Part shown: positions 23,501 through 35,275 of the stretch, one piece after another | How the letters are laid out: each line of letters begins with the position of its first letter | Position numbering within the stretch: the first letter of the stretch is position 1 | Origin: Lamellibrachia columna | Lineage: Eukaryota > Annelida > Polychaeta > Sabellida > Siboglinidae | Length of the DNA stretch: 64,000 nucleotides | Direction of reading: 5' to 3' | Assembly (NCBI GenBank): GCA_963662155.1 | Contig: OY759267.1 | Coordinates: 35,444,976-35,508,975 of the forward strand | Notes under the pieces: model-generated | What the model was told of the DNA's origin: nothing | Database searches by the model: none | The model's input: the letters and a program-made list of their open reading frames with translations, nothing else | Program-made: the position numbers and the translations under genes

Positions 23501-23805
23501 ACTGACACCCGAGCACTGACACACTAGCACTGACACCCCAGGACTGACACCCAAGGACTGACACTCCAGCACTGACACCCCAGGACTGACACCCCAGCTC
23601 TGACACCCGAGCACTGACACCCCAGCACTGACACCCCAGCACTGACACCCTAGCACTGACACCCCAGCACTGACACCCCAGCACTGACACCCCAGCACAG
23701 ACACCCCAGCACTGACACCCCAGCACTGAAACCCCAGCACTGACACCCCAGCACAGACACCCCAGGACTGACACCCCAGCACAGACACCCCAGCACTGCC
23801 ACTGG
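23500..23805. repeat. 15-bp minisatellite
   Basis: About twenty units of CAGCACTGACACCCC. The multiple-of-three unit leaves minus-strand frames open (GVSVLGCQCW repeats); these are not genes. Confidence 0.9.
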
Positions 23806-23924
23806 CAGGATACTTAAAACATGTAGTTAGATATAAGAAGTACAACTTATATCAAACTGATGACATAATTATATAATAAAACTGATGTGGTAACAATTAT
23901 ATTATAAAACTGATGTGGTAACAA

Positions 23925-24292
23925 TTATATTATGAGCCCTACCATATAATTATGTTATAATGCGCCCTACCACATAATTATGTTATAATAAGCCCTACCA
24001 CATAATTATATTATAATGAGCCCTACCACATCATTGTTATATTGAGCCTTACCACAACATTATGCTATAATGAGCACTACCACATAATTATGTTATAATG
24101 AGCCCTACCACATAATTATGTTGTAATGAGCCCTACCACTTAATAACGTTGTAACGAGCCCTACCACATGATTACGTTGTAACGAGCCCTACCAAATAAT
24201 TACGTTGTAACGAGCCCTACCACATAATAATGATGTTGTAACAAGCCCTACCACATCATTATGTTGTAACGAGTCCTACCACAACTGCAGTC
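23925..24292. repeat. 28-bp minisatellite
   Basis: About thirteen units built on GAGCCCTACCACATAATTAT plus GTTATAAT, increasingly diverged to the right. Confidence 0.85.
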
Positions 24293-24776
24293 ATTTAGAG
24301 GGAATGAACAATGATTAAAACATAAGCCCATTTTTGGTTTCTTTTTCGTCTTCCATTATGAACAACCCATGTCAAATAACTGGACACAGCTACATATCTT
24401 ACATTGATTAAACATGTAGACATATTGGTAAAGATTATCTATGCAAAATTCAAGAATGAAAGAGAGAAGTACAAAGGGTATACCCGCCCAGTTTTAGCTT
24501 ACAACATCCTGGATATTAATTCAATGCTTTATCAGTATACATATTTTTACATGGATAGTTGCTCAACAAAGTGGGCTGATCTGACGTTTCAATAACTTTG
24601 AACGCGATTGAGCATGAGTTGGTCTAGACACACGATTGTTTCAGTGCACAGTAATAGTCATGAATTACGTGTTGTACCTACGTTGACTACCTCATGTGAT
24701 TTCACCTTTATACCACACATGCCTACAGGCACAACGGGTTATTTTGGGTAGGCTCTATTTAAACCCTATCACATAC

Positions 24777-24923
24777 CTGGTGCCCAGGTCACTGAGCCAG
24801 CCACTGCATTGCTGGCGCTGATTTTGTGAGCATATTTAATGAGTTCCTCTGAAGACATTCCTCTCTAGTCTTTCGAATGCATGACTGACTTCAGTTTCTG
24901 TTTAGCCTGGTAAATGGCGACAG
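24777..24923 (-). pseudogene. MED4: MED4 exon, copy 2 (in-frame stop)
   Basis: The minus strand reads AIYQAKQKLKSV, an in-frame TAG, then [20 protein letters not shown] and TWAPG before a gtatgt donor. It is one codon longer than copy 1 and the animal protein. Some residues (KLKS, ISASNAV, TW) are closer to vertebrate MED4 than copy 1, while the stop makes it non-coding. An AG precedes the exon (GTTTGTAAG), apparently with one base lost at the junction. Confidence 0.65.
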
Positions 24924-25231
24924 CTTACAAACAGCATGAACTGTGAAAGAAAGAGTAAACAGAATGTCGGACATGTAATTTTTTTAATTAAAAAGGTAAA
25001 GGTAAGTTCTTATATAGCGTGGTATTTGGTCCTTGGGACTGCTAAAACACTTCACCCCTTCCAGACCTGTTCATTTGAACGCCATCTCAATTTCTTTGGG
25101 AAGCATTCAGCCATGCTGCAATTAATAGCAGTTTGAAGGCATTAAGGTCCCTCTTCAAATTGAGTGTTTTGTTTGTCTCGTTTCAGATTAATTTGGCAAA
25201 CAATATACCCCATCTAGTATCCAATATGACA

Positions 25232-25340
25232 AGCTATATACAATAACATGAGGCTAAATACTATAACATGAGGCTAACTACTATAACATCAGACTATATA
25301 CTACAAAATCAGGCTATATATTATAACTTCAGACTATTCA
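25232..25340. repeat. 20-bp minisatellite in MED4 intron, copy 2
   Basis: About five diverged units of the array seen at 21832-22020. Confidence 0.7.
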
Positions 25341-25619
25341 CACTTTGTGAGTTATACTAAAGTTAATTATTTTGAAAATTATAAAAAAATATGCCCTCTT
25401 TTATTAAATCAACTGCACGTAACTTAAACTTTCACACTATTCATTTGAATTTCAATGAACCTGATTCAAAGTGAAGCGCCTTAATTTTAATTAAGTTTTT
25501 ATGATGCTGTGTAACTGAACCCACCTCTGACACAGGGTGGGGTTGGCTGTACACTTAGGAGACATGGGGGGAGGCGGTGGCTGTAAACTTACCAGGAGGT
25601 AAGCATAGAGCACAGACAT

Positions 25620-26340
25620 CATGATCTCACTGCAAGGTGAAACATTTAATTATTAGACATGACTTGACTCATCATATCTTATGCGGTTATATACCAAACA
25701 GCCCAGCCTGTGGGATACTCTGATATCTGATGCTCTAATATAACTATTTAAAACATATTTTACATATAGTTGATATCATAACTAATGCATCTTAAACATT
25801 TTTTTTACATAAATATTCTATGTAAATTGTACATATAGTTAAATAGGCTGAATGTAGTGATTTGAATTCAGTAGATGTGTACACAACCAGTAGTGTTTGT
25901 ATGCACACTGCAAACACCAGCAGTAGTTGAACCTGCCACACACAACACTGTAACATGTCTACAAATCAATGATCAGTTCGGCAAAACATTTACACAAACA
26001 CTCAAATGTTTACATTACATTTATCCCGTGTGGGATATTTATGTCCCCCCTGGCATAGACACCATGTAGAACCGACCAACGGCTTTTGGTAGCAATTGGA
26101 TTCAAACCCTGTCATCTCAATTAACAGTCTGGCCTCTGACCGCCCAGTCACAGGGTCTCCAAGTCACTGGCGTATCTAGGATCTCACAAAGGGGGGCCAA
26201 GTTTAGTCACCCATAAGTTCCTGTGCTACCATGTAGTGGCGCAAAAGGTTAGATTACATAAAAAAAATCTAAACTTTAAGCCACAGGGAGATTTGACCCA
26301 ATGACCCCAAAATACACTTCTAGGGGTACCTATATTTTCA
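25620..26340. other. No recognised gene
   Basis: AT-rich, short frames only. The phrase near 26060-26200 (CAACGGCTTTTGGTAGCAATTGG and following) may be an old transposon edge. Confidence 0.3.
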
Positions 26341-26344
26341 CTCT

Positions 26345-28100
26345 CAGGTGCAGCTCCAATAGGATCTTGAGATTAGACAGTGTCAGCTCCAACAGGATCT
26401 TGAGATTAGACAGTGTCAGCTCCAATAGGATCTTGAGATTAAACAGTGTCAGCTCCAACAGGATCTTGAGATTAGACAGTGTCAGCTCCAACAGGGTCTT
26501 GAGATTAGACAGTGTCAGCTCCAATAGGATCTTGAGATTATACAGTGTCAATTCCAACAGGGTCTTGAGATTAGACAGTGTCAGCTCCAACAGGATCTTG
26601 AGATTAGACAGTGTCAGTTCCAACAGGGTATTGAGATTAGACAGTGTCAGCTCCAACAGGGTCTTGAGATTAGACAGTGTCAGCTCCAATAGGATCTTGA
26701 GATTAGACAGTGTCAATTCCAACAGGGTCTTGAGATTAGACAGTGTCAGCTCCAACAGGATCTTGAGATTAGACAGTGTCAGTTCCAACAGGGTCTTGAG
26801 ATTAGACAGTGTCAGCTCCAATAGGATCTTGAGATTAGACAGTGTCAGTTCCAACAGGGTCTTGAGATTAGACAGTGTCAGCTCCAACAGGGTCTCGAGA
26901 TTAGACAGTGTCAGCTCCAATAGGATCTTGAGATTAGACAGTGTCAGTTCCAACAGGATCTTGAGATTAGACAGTGTCAGTTCCAACAAGGTCTTGAGAT
27001 TAGCAGTGTCAGCTCCAATATTATCTTGAGATTAGACAGTGTCAGTTCCAACAGGGTCTTGAGATTAGACAGTGTCAGTTCCAACAGGGTCTTGAGATTA
27101 GACAGTGTCAGCTCCAACAGGGTCTTGAGATTAGACAGTGTCAGTTCCAACAAGGTCTTGAGATTAGACCGTGTCAGCTCCAACAGAGTCTTGAGGTTAC
27201 ACAGTGTCAGCTCCAACAGGATCTTGAGTTTAAACAGTGTCAGCCCCAATAGAGTCTTGAGATTAGACAGTGTCAGCTCCAACAGGATTTTGGAATTAGA
27301 CAGTGTCAGCTCCAACAGGGTCTTGAGATTAGACAGTGTCAGCTCCAACAGGGTCTTGAGATTAGACAGTGTCAGCTACAACAGGGTCGTGAGATTAGAC
27401 AGTGTCAGCTCTAAAAGGATCTTGAGATTAGACAGTGTCAGCTCCAACAGGATCTTGAGATTAGGCAGTGTCAGCTCCAACACGGTCTTGAGATTAGATA
27501 GTGTCAGCTCCAACACGGTCTTAAGATCAGGCAGTGTGACACAGCCTAATCTCAAGACCCAGTGTCAGCTCCAACAGGATCTTGAGATTAGACAGTGTTA
27601 GCTCCAACAGGATCTTGAGATTAGACAGTGTTAGCTCCAACAGGGTCTTGAGATTAGATAGTGTCAGCTCCAACACGGTCTTAAGATCAGGCAGTGTGAC
27701 ACAGCCTAATCTCAAGACCCAGTGTCAGCTCCAACAGGATCTTGAGATTAGACAGTGTTAGCTCCAACAGGGTCTTGAGATCAGGCAGTGTGACACAGCC
27801 TAATCTCAAGACCCAGTGTCAGCTCCAACAGGATCTTGAGATGAGACAGTGTTAGCTCCAACAGGATCTTGAGATCAGGCAGTGTGACACAGCCTAATCT
27901 CAAGAATCAGTGTCAGTTCCAACAGGATCTTGAGATTAGACAGTGTCAGCTCCAACAGGATCTTGAGATTAGGCAGTGTCGTCAGCTCCAACAGGATCTT
28001 GATATCAGACAGTGTTAGCTCCAACAGGGTCTTGAAATCAGGCAGTGTGATACAGCCTAATCTCTAGACCTAGTGTCAGCTCCAACAGGATCTAGAGATT
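26345..28100. repeat. 33-bp minisatellite, about 50 units, with higher-order structure
   Basis: Unit is CAGCTCCAACAGGATCTTGA followed by GATTAGACAGTGT. The first 1.2 kb is a simple array. From about 27530 a longer period appears in which normal units alternate with CAGGCAGTGTGACACAGCC and TAATCTCAAGACC, the latter being an inverted piece of the unit. The 11-codon unit leaves both strands open for up to 242 codons; frame bias, absence of a plausible product and the palindromic units argue against coding. Confidence 0.9.
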
Positions 28101-28109
28101 AGATGTACA

Positions 28110-29245
28110 TCCAGCTCTAACCAGCGTAGACCAAACTAACAAATATACTCCCAGCTGTAACCAATGTACACCCAGCTGTAACCAATGTACACCAAGCTGT
28201 AACCAGTGTACACCAAGCTGTAACAAATGTACACCCAGCTCTAACCAATGTACACCCAGATGTAACCAATGTACACCAAGCTGTAACAAATGTACACCAA
28301 GCTGTAACCAATGTACACCAAGTTTTATCCAATGTACACTAAGCTGTATCCAATGTACACCAAGCTCTAAACAATATACACCAAGCTCTAATCAATGTAC
28401 ACCAAGCTCTAAACGATGTACACCAGCTGTAACCAATGTACACCAAGCTGTAACCAATGTACACCAAACTGCAACCAATGTTCACCCAACTGTAACCAAT
28501 GTACACCAAGTTCTATCCAATGTACACCAAGCTCTAAACAATGTACACCAAGCTCTAAACAATGTACATCAAGCTGTAACCAATGTACACAAAGCTGTAA
28601 CCAATGTACACCCAACTCTAACCAATGTACACCAAGTTATATCCAATGTACACTAAGCTGTATCCAATGTACACCAAGCTCTAAACAATATACACCAAGT
28701 TCTAACCAATGTACATCAAGCTCTAAACAATGTACACCAGCTGTAACCAATGTACACCAAACTGCAACCAATGTACACCCAACTGTAACCAATGTACATC
28801 AAGTTCTATCCAATGTACACCAAGCTCTATCCAATGTACACCAAGCTCTAAACAATGTACACCAAGCTCTAAACAATGTACACCCAGCTGTAACCAAGGT
28901 ACACCAAGCTGTAACCAATGTACACCCAACTCTAACCAATGTACACCTAGTTCTATCCAATGTACACCAAGCTCTATCCAATGTACACGAAGCTCTAAAC
29001 AATGAACATCAAGCTGTAACCAACGTACACCCAGCTGTAACCAATGTACACCAAGCTGTAACCAATGTACACCCAGCTGTAACCAATGTACACCAAGCTG
29101 TAACCAATGTACACCCAGCTCTAAACAATGCACACCAAACTGTAATCAATGTACACCCAACTCTAACCAATGTACACCAAGTTCTATCCAATGTACACCA
29201 AGATCTATCCAATGTACACCAAGCTCTAACTAATGTACAAGCTCT
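28110..29245. repeat. 21-bp minisatellite, about 54 units
   Basis: Unit is CCAATGTACACCAAGCTGTAA with CTGTAACC, CTCTAAAC and CTATCC variants that form blocks, suggesting duplication of multi-unit segments. Both strands are open because the unit is seven codons long (NVHQAVT in one frame); not considered a gene. Confidence 0.9.
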
Positions 29246-29299
29246 AAACAATGCTGATCAAACAAATATTAACACCATTTTATGTTCTGTGACGGATAC

Positions 29300-29383
29300 C
29301 TCTGTAGGTCGTATCCCATAGTAACCTTCAAACATCGCAATCATAAGTGAGTCATCAGCAAATTGTGACCCTTCTCTCTGGAT
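29300..29383 (-). CDS. Candidate internal exon of an unknown gene
   Basis: Minus strand, after a CTTTGTTGTTTTAG acceptor, 28 open codons starting IQREGSQFADDSLMIAMF and ending RPTE, followed by a weak gtatcc donor or 13 further codons to a stop. The composition looks protein-like (FADD, FEGYYGIRP). I do not recognise the family and see no phased partner exon. Confidence 0.35.
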
Positions 29384-29865
29384 CTAAAACAACAAAGTGC
29401 TGTCAATTAACTATTGACAAAAGATATTCTTCCTAGTCTAGCAGACATTTGGAGGGAGCCAAACATTCTGTTCTTATTGTAACAACTGAAGTATGACAAA
29501 TACAGGATCAATGTCAGTTTTTATAATCCAATATTTTTGGTTTTAAAATAAATTATCGCTCAAAATCTCGAATATACATGTTTCAATTGTCAGTGAACAT
29601 TATGGTTAATTTTGTTATTAATTGGTTTACAAATTTTCTTTAACACAAAAATGGGTTGGTCAGCAAAAAATAAATAAAACACTAATCCAAATGTGTAATG
29701 CCCACGGAATTAATGAACTAGATTAGCCTAATTTATCTATGCCACTAGACAACATTCTTACCCAATTTTTTCTATGCCAGTGCAGTCATTCAACCATTCC
29801 AAGTACATTTTTCATGTTAACACAAGTTTATGGACTCGTGTTTTCATGGGAAAATGTCAGAATTT
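29384..29865. other. No recognised feature
   Basis: AT-rich spacer after the exon candidate. Confidence 0.35.
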
Positions 29866-30150
29866 CGTGAATTCACGTTCGGTAAAACATGAACTGAACC
29901 AGCTGAAACACGTGATTCCACGTGTTCTGAACCAGAGTAAATAGTATCTGTACACCCAATTTGTCCACAGAATATCGTGAATTCACGAATGGTACCACGT
30001 GAATTGAACCACGTGATTGCACGTGTTCTGAACCACTGTACACACGTGTGTATACACCAGTGTACACGTGTGTGTACAGTACACCAATTTGTCCACATAA
30101 TCCCGTGAATTCACGTACAGAAACATGTGAATTCACCTTCAGAACATGTT
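29866..30150. repeat. Three copies of a palindrome-bearing repeat
   Basis: The perfect 12-base palindrome CGTGAATTCACG occurs at 29866-29877, 29976-29987 and 30104-30115, each inside a roughly 110 to 130 bp repeat that also has ACACGTG, GTGTTCTGAACCA and TTTGTCCACA. The interval also has TGTACACGTGTGTGTAC-type palindromic runs at about 30040-30080. Confidence 0.75.
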
Positions 30151-30184
30151 AAATCATGTGTGAATGTTACCTGGGATATTTATT

Positions 30185-30567
30185 TAACGTCATGATTGTC
30201 TTACATAAGGCAGGGATGCTGCAATTACTCGACGAAAACTATTCCTATATATCAGATATAAGCCATGTGGTTTTTTTGAGGGTAGGCAACAAATCACGAT
30301 TAGCATTGTTGTCCTGTATGCATCAGATAATCTTTTGCAACTCCACGTATTCACACTTGCCAACGCCTTCAACAACATTGAAATCCTCACCTAGAAGCGC
30401 TGTTTCTATGTCACAATTATTCTGGTATTTCAATTGTAACGACACATGCATGTTGTTCTATCGAGGACACATAATCATTCTGGTTACAACATGTTTACTC
30501 AAAAAACAAACATCAGTTGTGTGAATTCAGTGTTCTGCTGTAAATGTACATGTGATTTTAATGTGGA
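30185..30567. repeat. Dispersed repeat, inverted partner at 13579-13982
   Basis: See the partner for the shared words. The minus strand of this copy has a 66-codon frame (30190-30390) that is not open in the partner, so coding is unlikely. Confidence 0.6.
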
Positions 30568-30781
30568 CAGAAAAGGAAAGCCATTTACATAGGACCTACC
30601 AGTATACGCACGCATGCATGCACAGAAAGGGAGAGAGACAGGGATGAAACCACACAGGGATGGACGTGGGGAGGCAGGCAGGTGGCCGGGTAGGAATGTG
30701 CGTCCTGCTCAAAGCACTGTATACTCCACACATTGGCGCTTCTCCCACCACAAGTTTTATGTGGATGCAGTGTAAGTGTGA

Positions 30782-31434
30782 GAAGTTGTGCCTGAAACAG
30801 AATCATCTCCATCATTAGCTAGGCCAGCGCTACCGGTGGTAATTTGGGCAATAGACCACATGGCATCAGATTTTGCTAAACAAAAGTTTCCCATTTGAGC
30901 CAATTTGGCCAGTAGCATTTTCATTGAAAAGCATGTAGAATACATTTGCGTTTGTTGCTGTCTTGAGGCACGTAAACAAAATGGCAAAAACTGATGGCTT
31001 TAGGCCAACCAGTTTACACCACAACTAGCCAAGATTAGTTATACTGTTTGACACACAGAATAATTTCTGTCCATGCAGCTGCAACAACGAACGCACACCC
31101 TTCCAAAGGAAGTTGTGCCTGAAACAGAATCATCTCCATCATTAGCTAGGCTAGTGCTACCGGTGGTCATTTGGGCCATAGACCACATGGCATCAGATTT
31201 TGCTAAACAAAAGTTTCCCATTTGAGCCAATTTGGCCAGTAGCATTTTCATTGAAAAGCATGTAGAATACATGTGCGTTTGTTGCTGTCTTGAAGCACAT
31301 AAACAAAATGGCAAAAACTGAGGGCTTTAGGACAACCAGTTTACACCACAACTAGCCAAGATTAGTAATACTGTTTGACACACAGAATAATTTCAGTCCA
31401 TGCAGCTGCAAAATCAAACGCTCACCCTTCCAAA
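30782..31434. repeat. Tandem duplication of a 325-bp unit
   Basis: 30782-31106 and 31109-31434 are about 95 percent identical. Both start GAAGTTGTGCCTGAAACAG and end CACCCTTCCAA. The minus strand of both copies keeps a frame of about 70 codons with SMKMLLAKLAQMGNFCLAKS; it is conserved in both, but without splice or start support I treat it as a repeat. Confidence 0.8.
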
Positions 31435-31639
31435 CACCCCCCCCTCCCCCCAACACCCACCCACCTGCACACACTGAACAGAACAGGCTATTATCATTTT
31501 ACCTGCTCTTAACTATTGTTTGTGTGCATGCATTGGAAGTGTCATTTCTCTTCTAGGCTCTACTAGTCTTGGTCTTCTATGCTATCGTACAGGTTTGGCA
31601 GCGACATTAATAAGGATTTTTTGTTTGAGCACTGTAAAA

Positions 31640-31850
31640 CGTCAAGTTGCGGCACAATGTATAGGTAGACACATTATAGAACACTCCTGCTTGTCAAGTC
31701 ATTATAATATTTGTTTTACAACCAAGCCTAAACAATACCTTACCCAGCTAAAAACCAGTCACATAATTTAATTATAGGTTGATATTGACACTTGATAAAC
31801 CATAGATCATGTACACTAGATTTCAAGAGCATTGCGAACCAATGAAGCCA
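31640..31850. repeat. Dispersed repeat, partner at 48628-48845
   Basis: Direct-orientation match of about 210 bp to 48628-48845, sharing TCAAGTTGCGGCACA, CTCCTGCTTGTCAAGTCATT, CACATAATTTAATTATAGG and ATAGATCATGTACACTAG. A short non-coding element, SINE or MITE remnant. Confidence 0.65.
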
Positions 31851-32972
31851 GTTTACTGTCTCAGTTGCCTGTAAAGAAAGTGCAAGATTATCGCGACGCC
31901 ACCCTTTTGGTCGACAGGGTTGGTGGCGTGTTGGAAGTAGAGAACTATAGTGTTGTGGACTCTTTCTTGTGCCCTAGAAAATAACATTCCCCTCGTAGCC
32001 AGCACAGAACCAGGTGATATTTGATGTACCAGTGACATTATTAGTATTACACCAATGACGACAGGCATGACAAAAGAGAGGATATTGACGTGACACCCGG
32101 ATTTAAGTAATTCCAGCACTATGAGTATCAACCTGTCAAATAACAAACTTCCTCAGATAATAGCCTGTTCCACACCGATGACATGTCACTGTTATTAGAC
32201 AAGTTGATATCCTCTAGCCAGCTCTGGTAGGAAGACTGTATGATAATGGTGGATTACAAGCCAATGGCTTCCTAATCCACTAGCCATTTGGAACGTATTG
32301 CTTTGGAAGGCAATCTTCAAACATATTTGTGTTTAGACAATAAAAGTGCTTTTACCCAACTTCAAACTGAAACAAAATGCCATAGTTTGTTCTTACCGTC
32401 ACCACATTTAGACACACAGAAGTATACGTAGCACAAGAGCCAAATTTGACTTAGTGACTAACACAGACCACTGCTCGCTCTAATCACAACCAACTTAAGC
32501 TGAACACATTCTGTCTGATCTGGCTTTGTCAGAATTACTTCACACCAACATTGCTGCCACCTGCAGGTGGTGAAGGCTCTGGTCAACCACTGGTCAACGT
32601 GGCAACCAATACAGCATCATAGGAAACAAGTAGACAATGACAAGAGCATTTGCCCGTATTCCTTTCATCTTCTTCGTTATCGTTTTTGTTTCATAATATA
32701 CATATGTGCTTGTCTCTGCTACGAAACAACCGGCGTTGACAAGTTCTTGTTTGGTTTAAATTTGTCAGATGGACATGTACTCAAGAGTCACATGTCATAT
32801 GTTGGTTTTGTTCACACAAGTTGGTAAGTCAAACTCGATCTAGGTGTACTAGCATCACTACTGGAATGATAATGGAACAATACAATGTTCAAATTTTCCT
32901 GTTTGCCATGACAGTTTTAAAGGTTAGAAAGAACTGTAAGCGTAGAAACAGTTACTTACCTGGGTTACTTAC
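31851..32972. other. No recognised gene
   Basis: A minus-strand frame at 31853-32146 (97 residues, hydrophobic start) has no domain I know. No repeat found. Confidence 0.35.
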
Positions 32973-33213
32973 CTGGCAGTCCGAGTGGGAATGCGACGCC
33001 GATGTTTGTCCATTCAGAGGCTGAGGCAAGGTGTTGATGGGGATCATTGTGTGGTAGAATGTCATCTCCACACGGACTTGTTCTCACGGCCCAAGTGTAG
33101 ATTTAGATACCTGCATCATTGTCATAGATACCATCCCAGTTAGTTGCAACAGAATATATGTAGTGAAGCATAGCTTTCAACTGAGCGCTACCAAAAGAGT
33201 CTATAGCCAACAC
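32973..33213 (-). CDS. Two phased exons of an unknown gene
   Basis: Minus strand: exon 33213-33111 (after CTGTCAG, ends GCAG|gtatct) is open for 34 codons plus one base, starting VLAIDSFGSAQLKAML and including NWDGIYDND. Exon 33020-32973 (after a pyrimidine-rich ...TTGCCTCAG, ends CCAG|gtaagt) continues in phase as SEWTNIGVAFPLGLP. The phase agreement, strong second acceptor and donor, and protein-like composition support a real gene fragment. I do not recognise it and found no further exon with confidence; the next junction is phase 1. Confidence 0.4.
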
Positions 33214-33289
33214 CTGACAGTTTAACTTAATGTTTGCTTTAAATATTTGTAAATATTTTACATAAGTGCATGTTATTTTCAGTATGCAC

Positions 33290-33340
33290 GCACACACACA
33301 CATGCATGCGCACACACACACACGCACACACACGCACACA
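33290..33340. repeat. (CA)n microsatellite
   Basis: Imperfect CA/CACG run. Confidence 0.8.
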
Positions 33341-35275
33341 TATATGGATACAGGATTTAACAGCTTAATAAAATTGTTATAATGATTGTATGAATTAGAT
33401 TAGCATGCTCATTAATGAATAAAACTCCTTCCTGTTTTCTGACAATGCGATCTTGCTTTGTGTTTATCCATTATTCACTTGTGTTACACTTCACAAAATG
33501 TACCTAGCAGAATCCAAAGTAACAATTTAACAAGGAATTAGCCAACTATGCAAATTACAAATGAAATAAGCATATATGACAGAAAAAGTCATATAATTAA
33601 ATGGGATCGGGATGGTCCTACATGCCGAGATAGAAGGCTCTTTACATCCTAAACTTACAGATATGCAATAGTATAAAAATCAGAATATAATCGTGTTATA
33701 ACGTTAGAGATCACACGTTCCTAAACCAAATTTACTCAATCAGCTGCGTTTACCTTGCTTAACAATGAACATAAATCAAGATGACGGACGTAAACAATAG
33801 CTGTTAAAACAAGCAAAACCCAAATCATCCCCAACACAACTAAAAATAGTGCATGTATTCAAATTTAAATATACTGTGTATTAGTTATAAATATAAACTA
33901 GAAACACTTACATATACTCTTAGCTTAGAATTTCAAAGAAATCCTACCATGTGTTTATAACATCCTGTACTAACAAACAGACCCTTCTGCGGGTGCTTCA
34001 TTCCCAGCCCTGTGTTTTCATATACCTAGAGTTCCTGAGTCGACCCAGGACCACAGATATAATGCACCTCTAGACTTCCTACTGTGTATCTGTCTATGTT
34101 TGCACTAGCCCAACCCCTGCACATGCACTTTCAAACAGTTTAGTACACAATATTTATCTAATGTGACTTTAGCGCTATACATTACATTGATCTAATGTGA
34201 CTTTAGCCCTCTAAAGGCAAGTTATAGCAAACATCTGTAAATACATACTTTCGCAAGAAAATTCAAAACCACTGTACAGGGTTTTTGTTGTAGCAGGGAC
34301 CATGAACCCCAAAGCAGGGATCACTTATTATGCTCGGTCTGTTGTTGAGTCACTACGTATCAAACACCACTGTGGACAAACCAGGAACTTATATATGTAA
34401 TTGTACCTTAAAACTTCAGGAGTTTATACAGCAATAGAAAATTGCTGTTTTGACTAATCGTCCTTTTCTCCCAAATAGGCCAATAATGCCCGCGTTCATG
34501 ACTGTTTATTAGTGTGTAACAAATTAATGAAAATATTATGAATTATCACACAGCAACATATAGCAAAGGTTACTAATAGTACCTTGTTGACATGAACATT
34601 GCAAATGGTCGTGTGTCCAAACTTCTATAATCCACCTTAACTCTTGAAGATACACACTTTCTCAGCTAGCATTTATGGATTTTTAACACCATGTTTAAGA
34701 AAGCCCAGCATATGTTCTGTAAGCACATTGTATTCAGTAAGCTTTTATTTTACACTGAAAATTATATATTTTTTACCTCCTGCCCTATTACACAGATGTA
34801 AATATACACAATATTCACCTTAAAGTGTGAATTCCATCAAGGCCAGACTACTCAACTAGTTCTATTACATAACATTATACAACCTAATTAGCCAACCAGC
34901 AGTGACAAGGAACTTGCCTGATGGATCACCTGCAGTGAGTCAGTAGACCTTATCAGATAGCATGGGCTCTGTCCAAGATTTTACCAAGCCACAGGAGGGT
35001 GTACTCCTTCAGGAGATCTCCACAGTAGGCCCATGTGTCTAATTAGCTGAAGTAAACAAAAACTGACCAATACGTCATTATACTCCAATGTCATTGGTTG
35101 AGATTGATATACATGTCCAAACTAAGGCTTTACTAATGCAATTCTCTCCTGTCCTGCCCTATCATACATATGTTCTGTCACTGTCATTTGGACTTTCTGA
35201 CTGATTAGAGGTCTGTGATTTCAAATAGCAGTTTGTCAAGTTCAACTGTAATTTTGCCTGGATTACCCTGCATTG
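33341..35275. other. Gene-poor AT-rich region
   Basis: No coding exon, repeat or element that I can support over about 1.9 kb. Confidence 0.4.

Larger units (their letters stand above)
24570..25600. repeat. Second copy of the MED4 segment (paralogue of 21015-23110)
   Basis: Order is conserved with copy 1: TGGGCTGATCTGACGTTT start, MED4 exon, AAAGGTAAAGGT intron word, 20-bp minisatellite, TGATTCAAAGTGAA block, CTCCTG|gtaagt. Divergence is clear, so the tandem duplication is old. Copy 2 lacks the MITE-like insertion and nearly all of the upstream exon. Confidence 0.75.

Noticed and set aside
23367..23845. Cys/Trp-rich repeat proteins on minus strand
   Set aside because: Translation of the 15-bp array in different frames.
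25590..25630. Short minus-strand exon reading EIMMSVLYAYLL
   Set aside because: It has an acceptor and a donor, but the donor side is explained by the MED4 segment duplication and no phased neighbour was found.
26301..27601. Open frames of 191-242 codons on both strands
   Set aside because: They follow from an 11-codon tandem unit; both strands are open and no start context, domain or splice site supports a gene.
23925..29245. CRISPR array
   Set aside because: The repeats are contiguous or have non-unique spacers, and the DNA is animal nuclear; no cas genes.
28416..29321. 301-codon frame with NVHQ-type repeats
   Set aside because: Product of the 21-bp minisatellite; the reverse strand is equally open.
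13579..30567. Palindrome or inversion covering 13.6-30.6 kb
   Set aside because: Only about 400 bp at each end match in inverse orientation and they are old and diverged; they are dispersed repeat copies.
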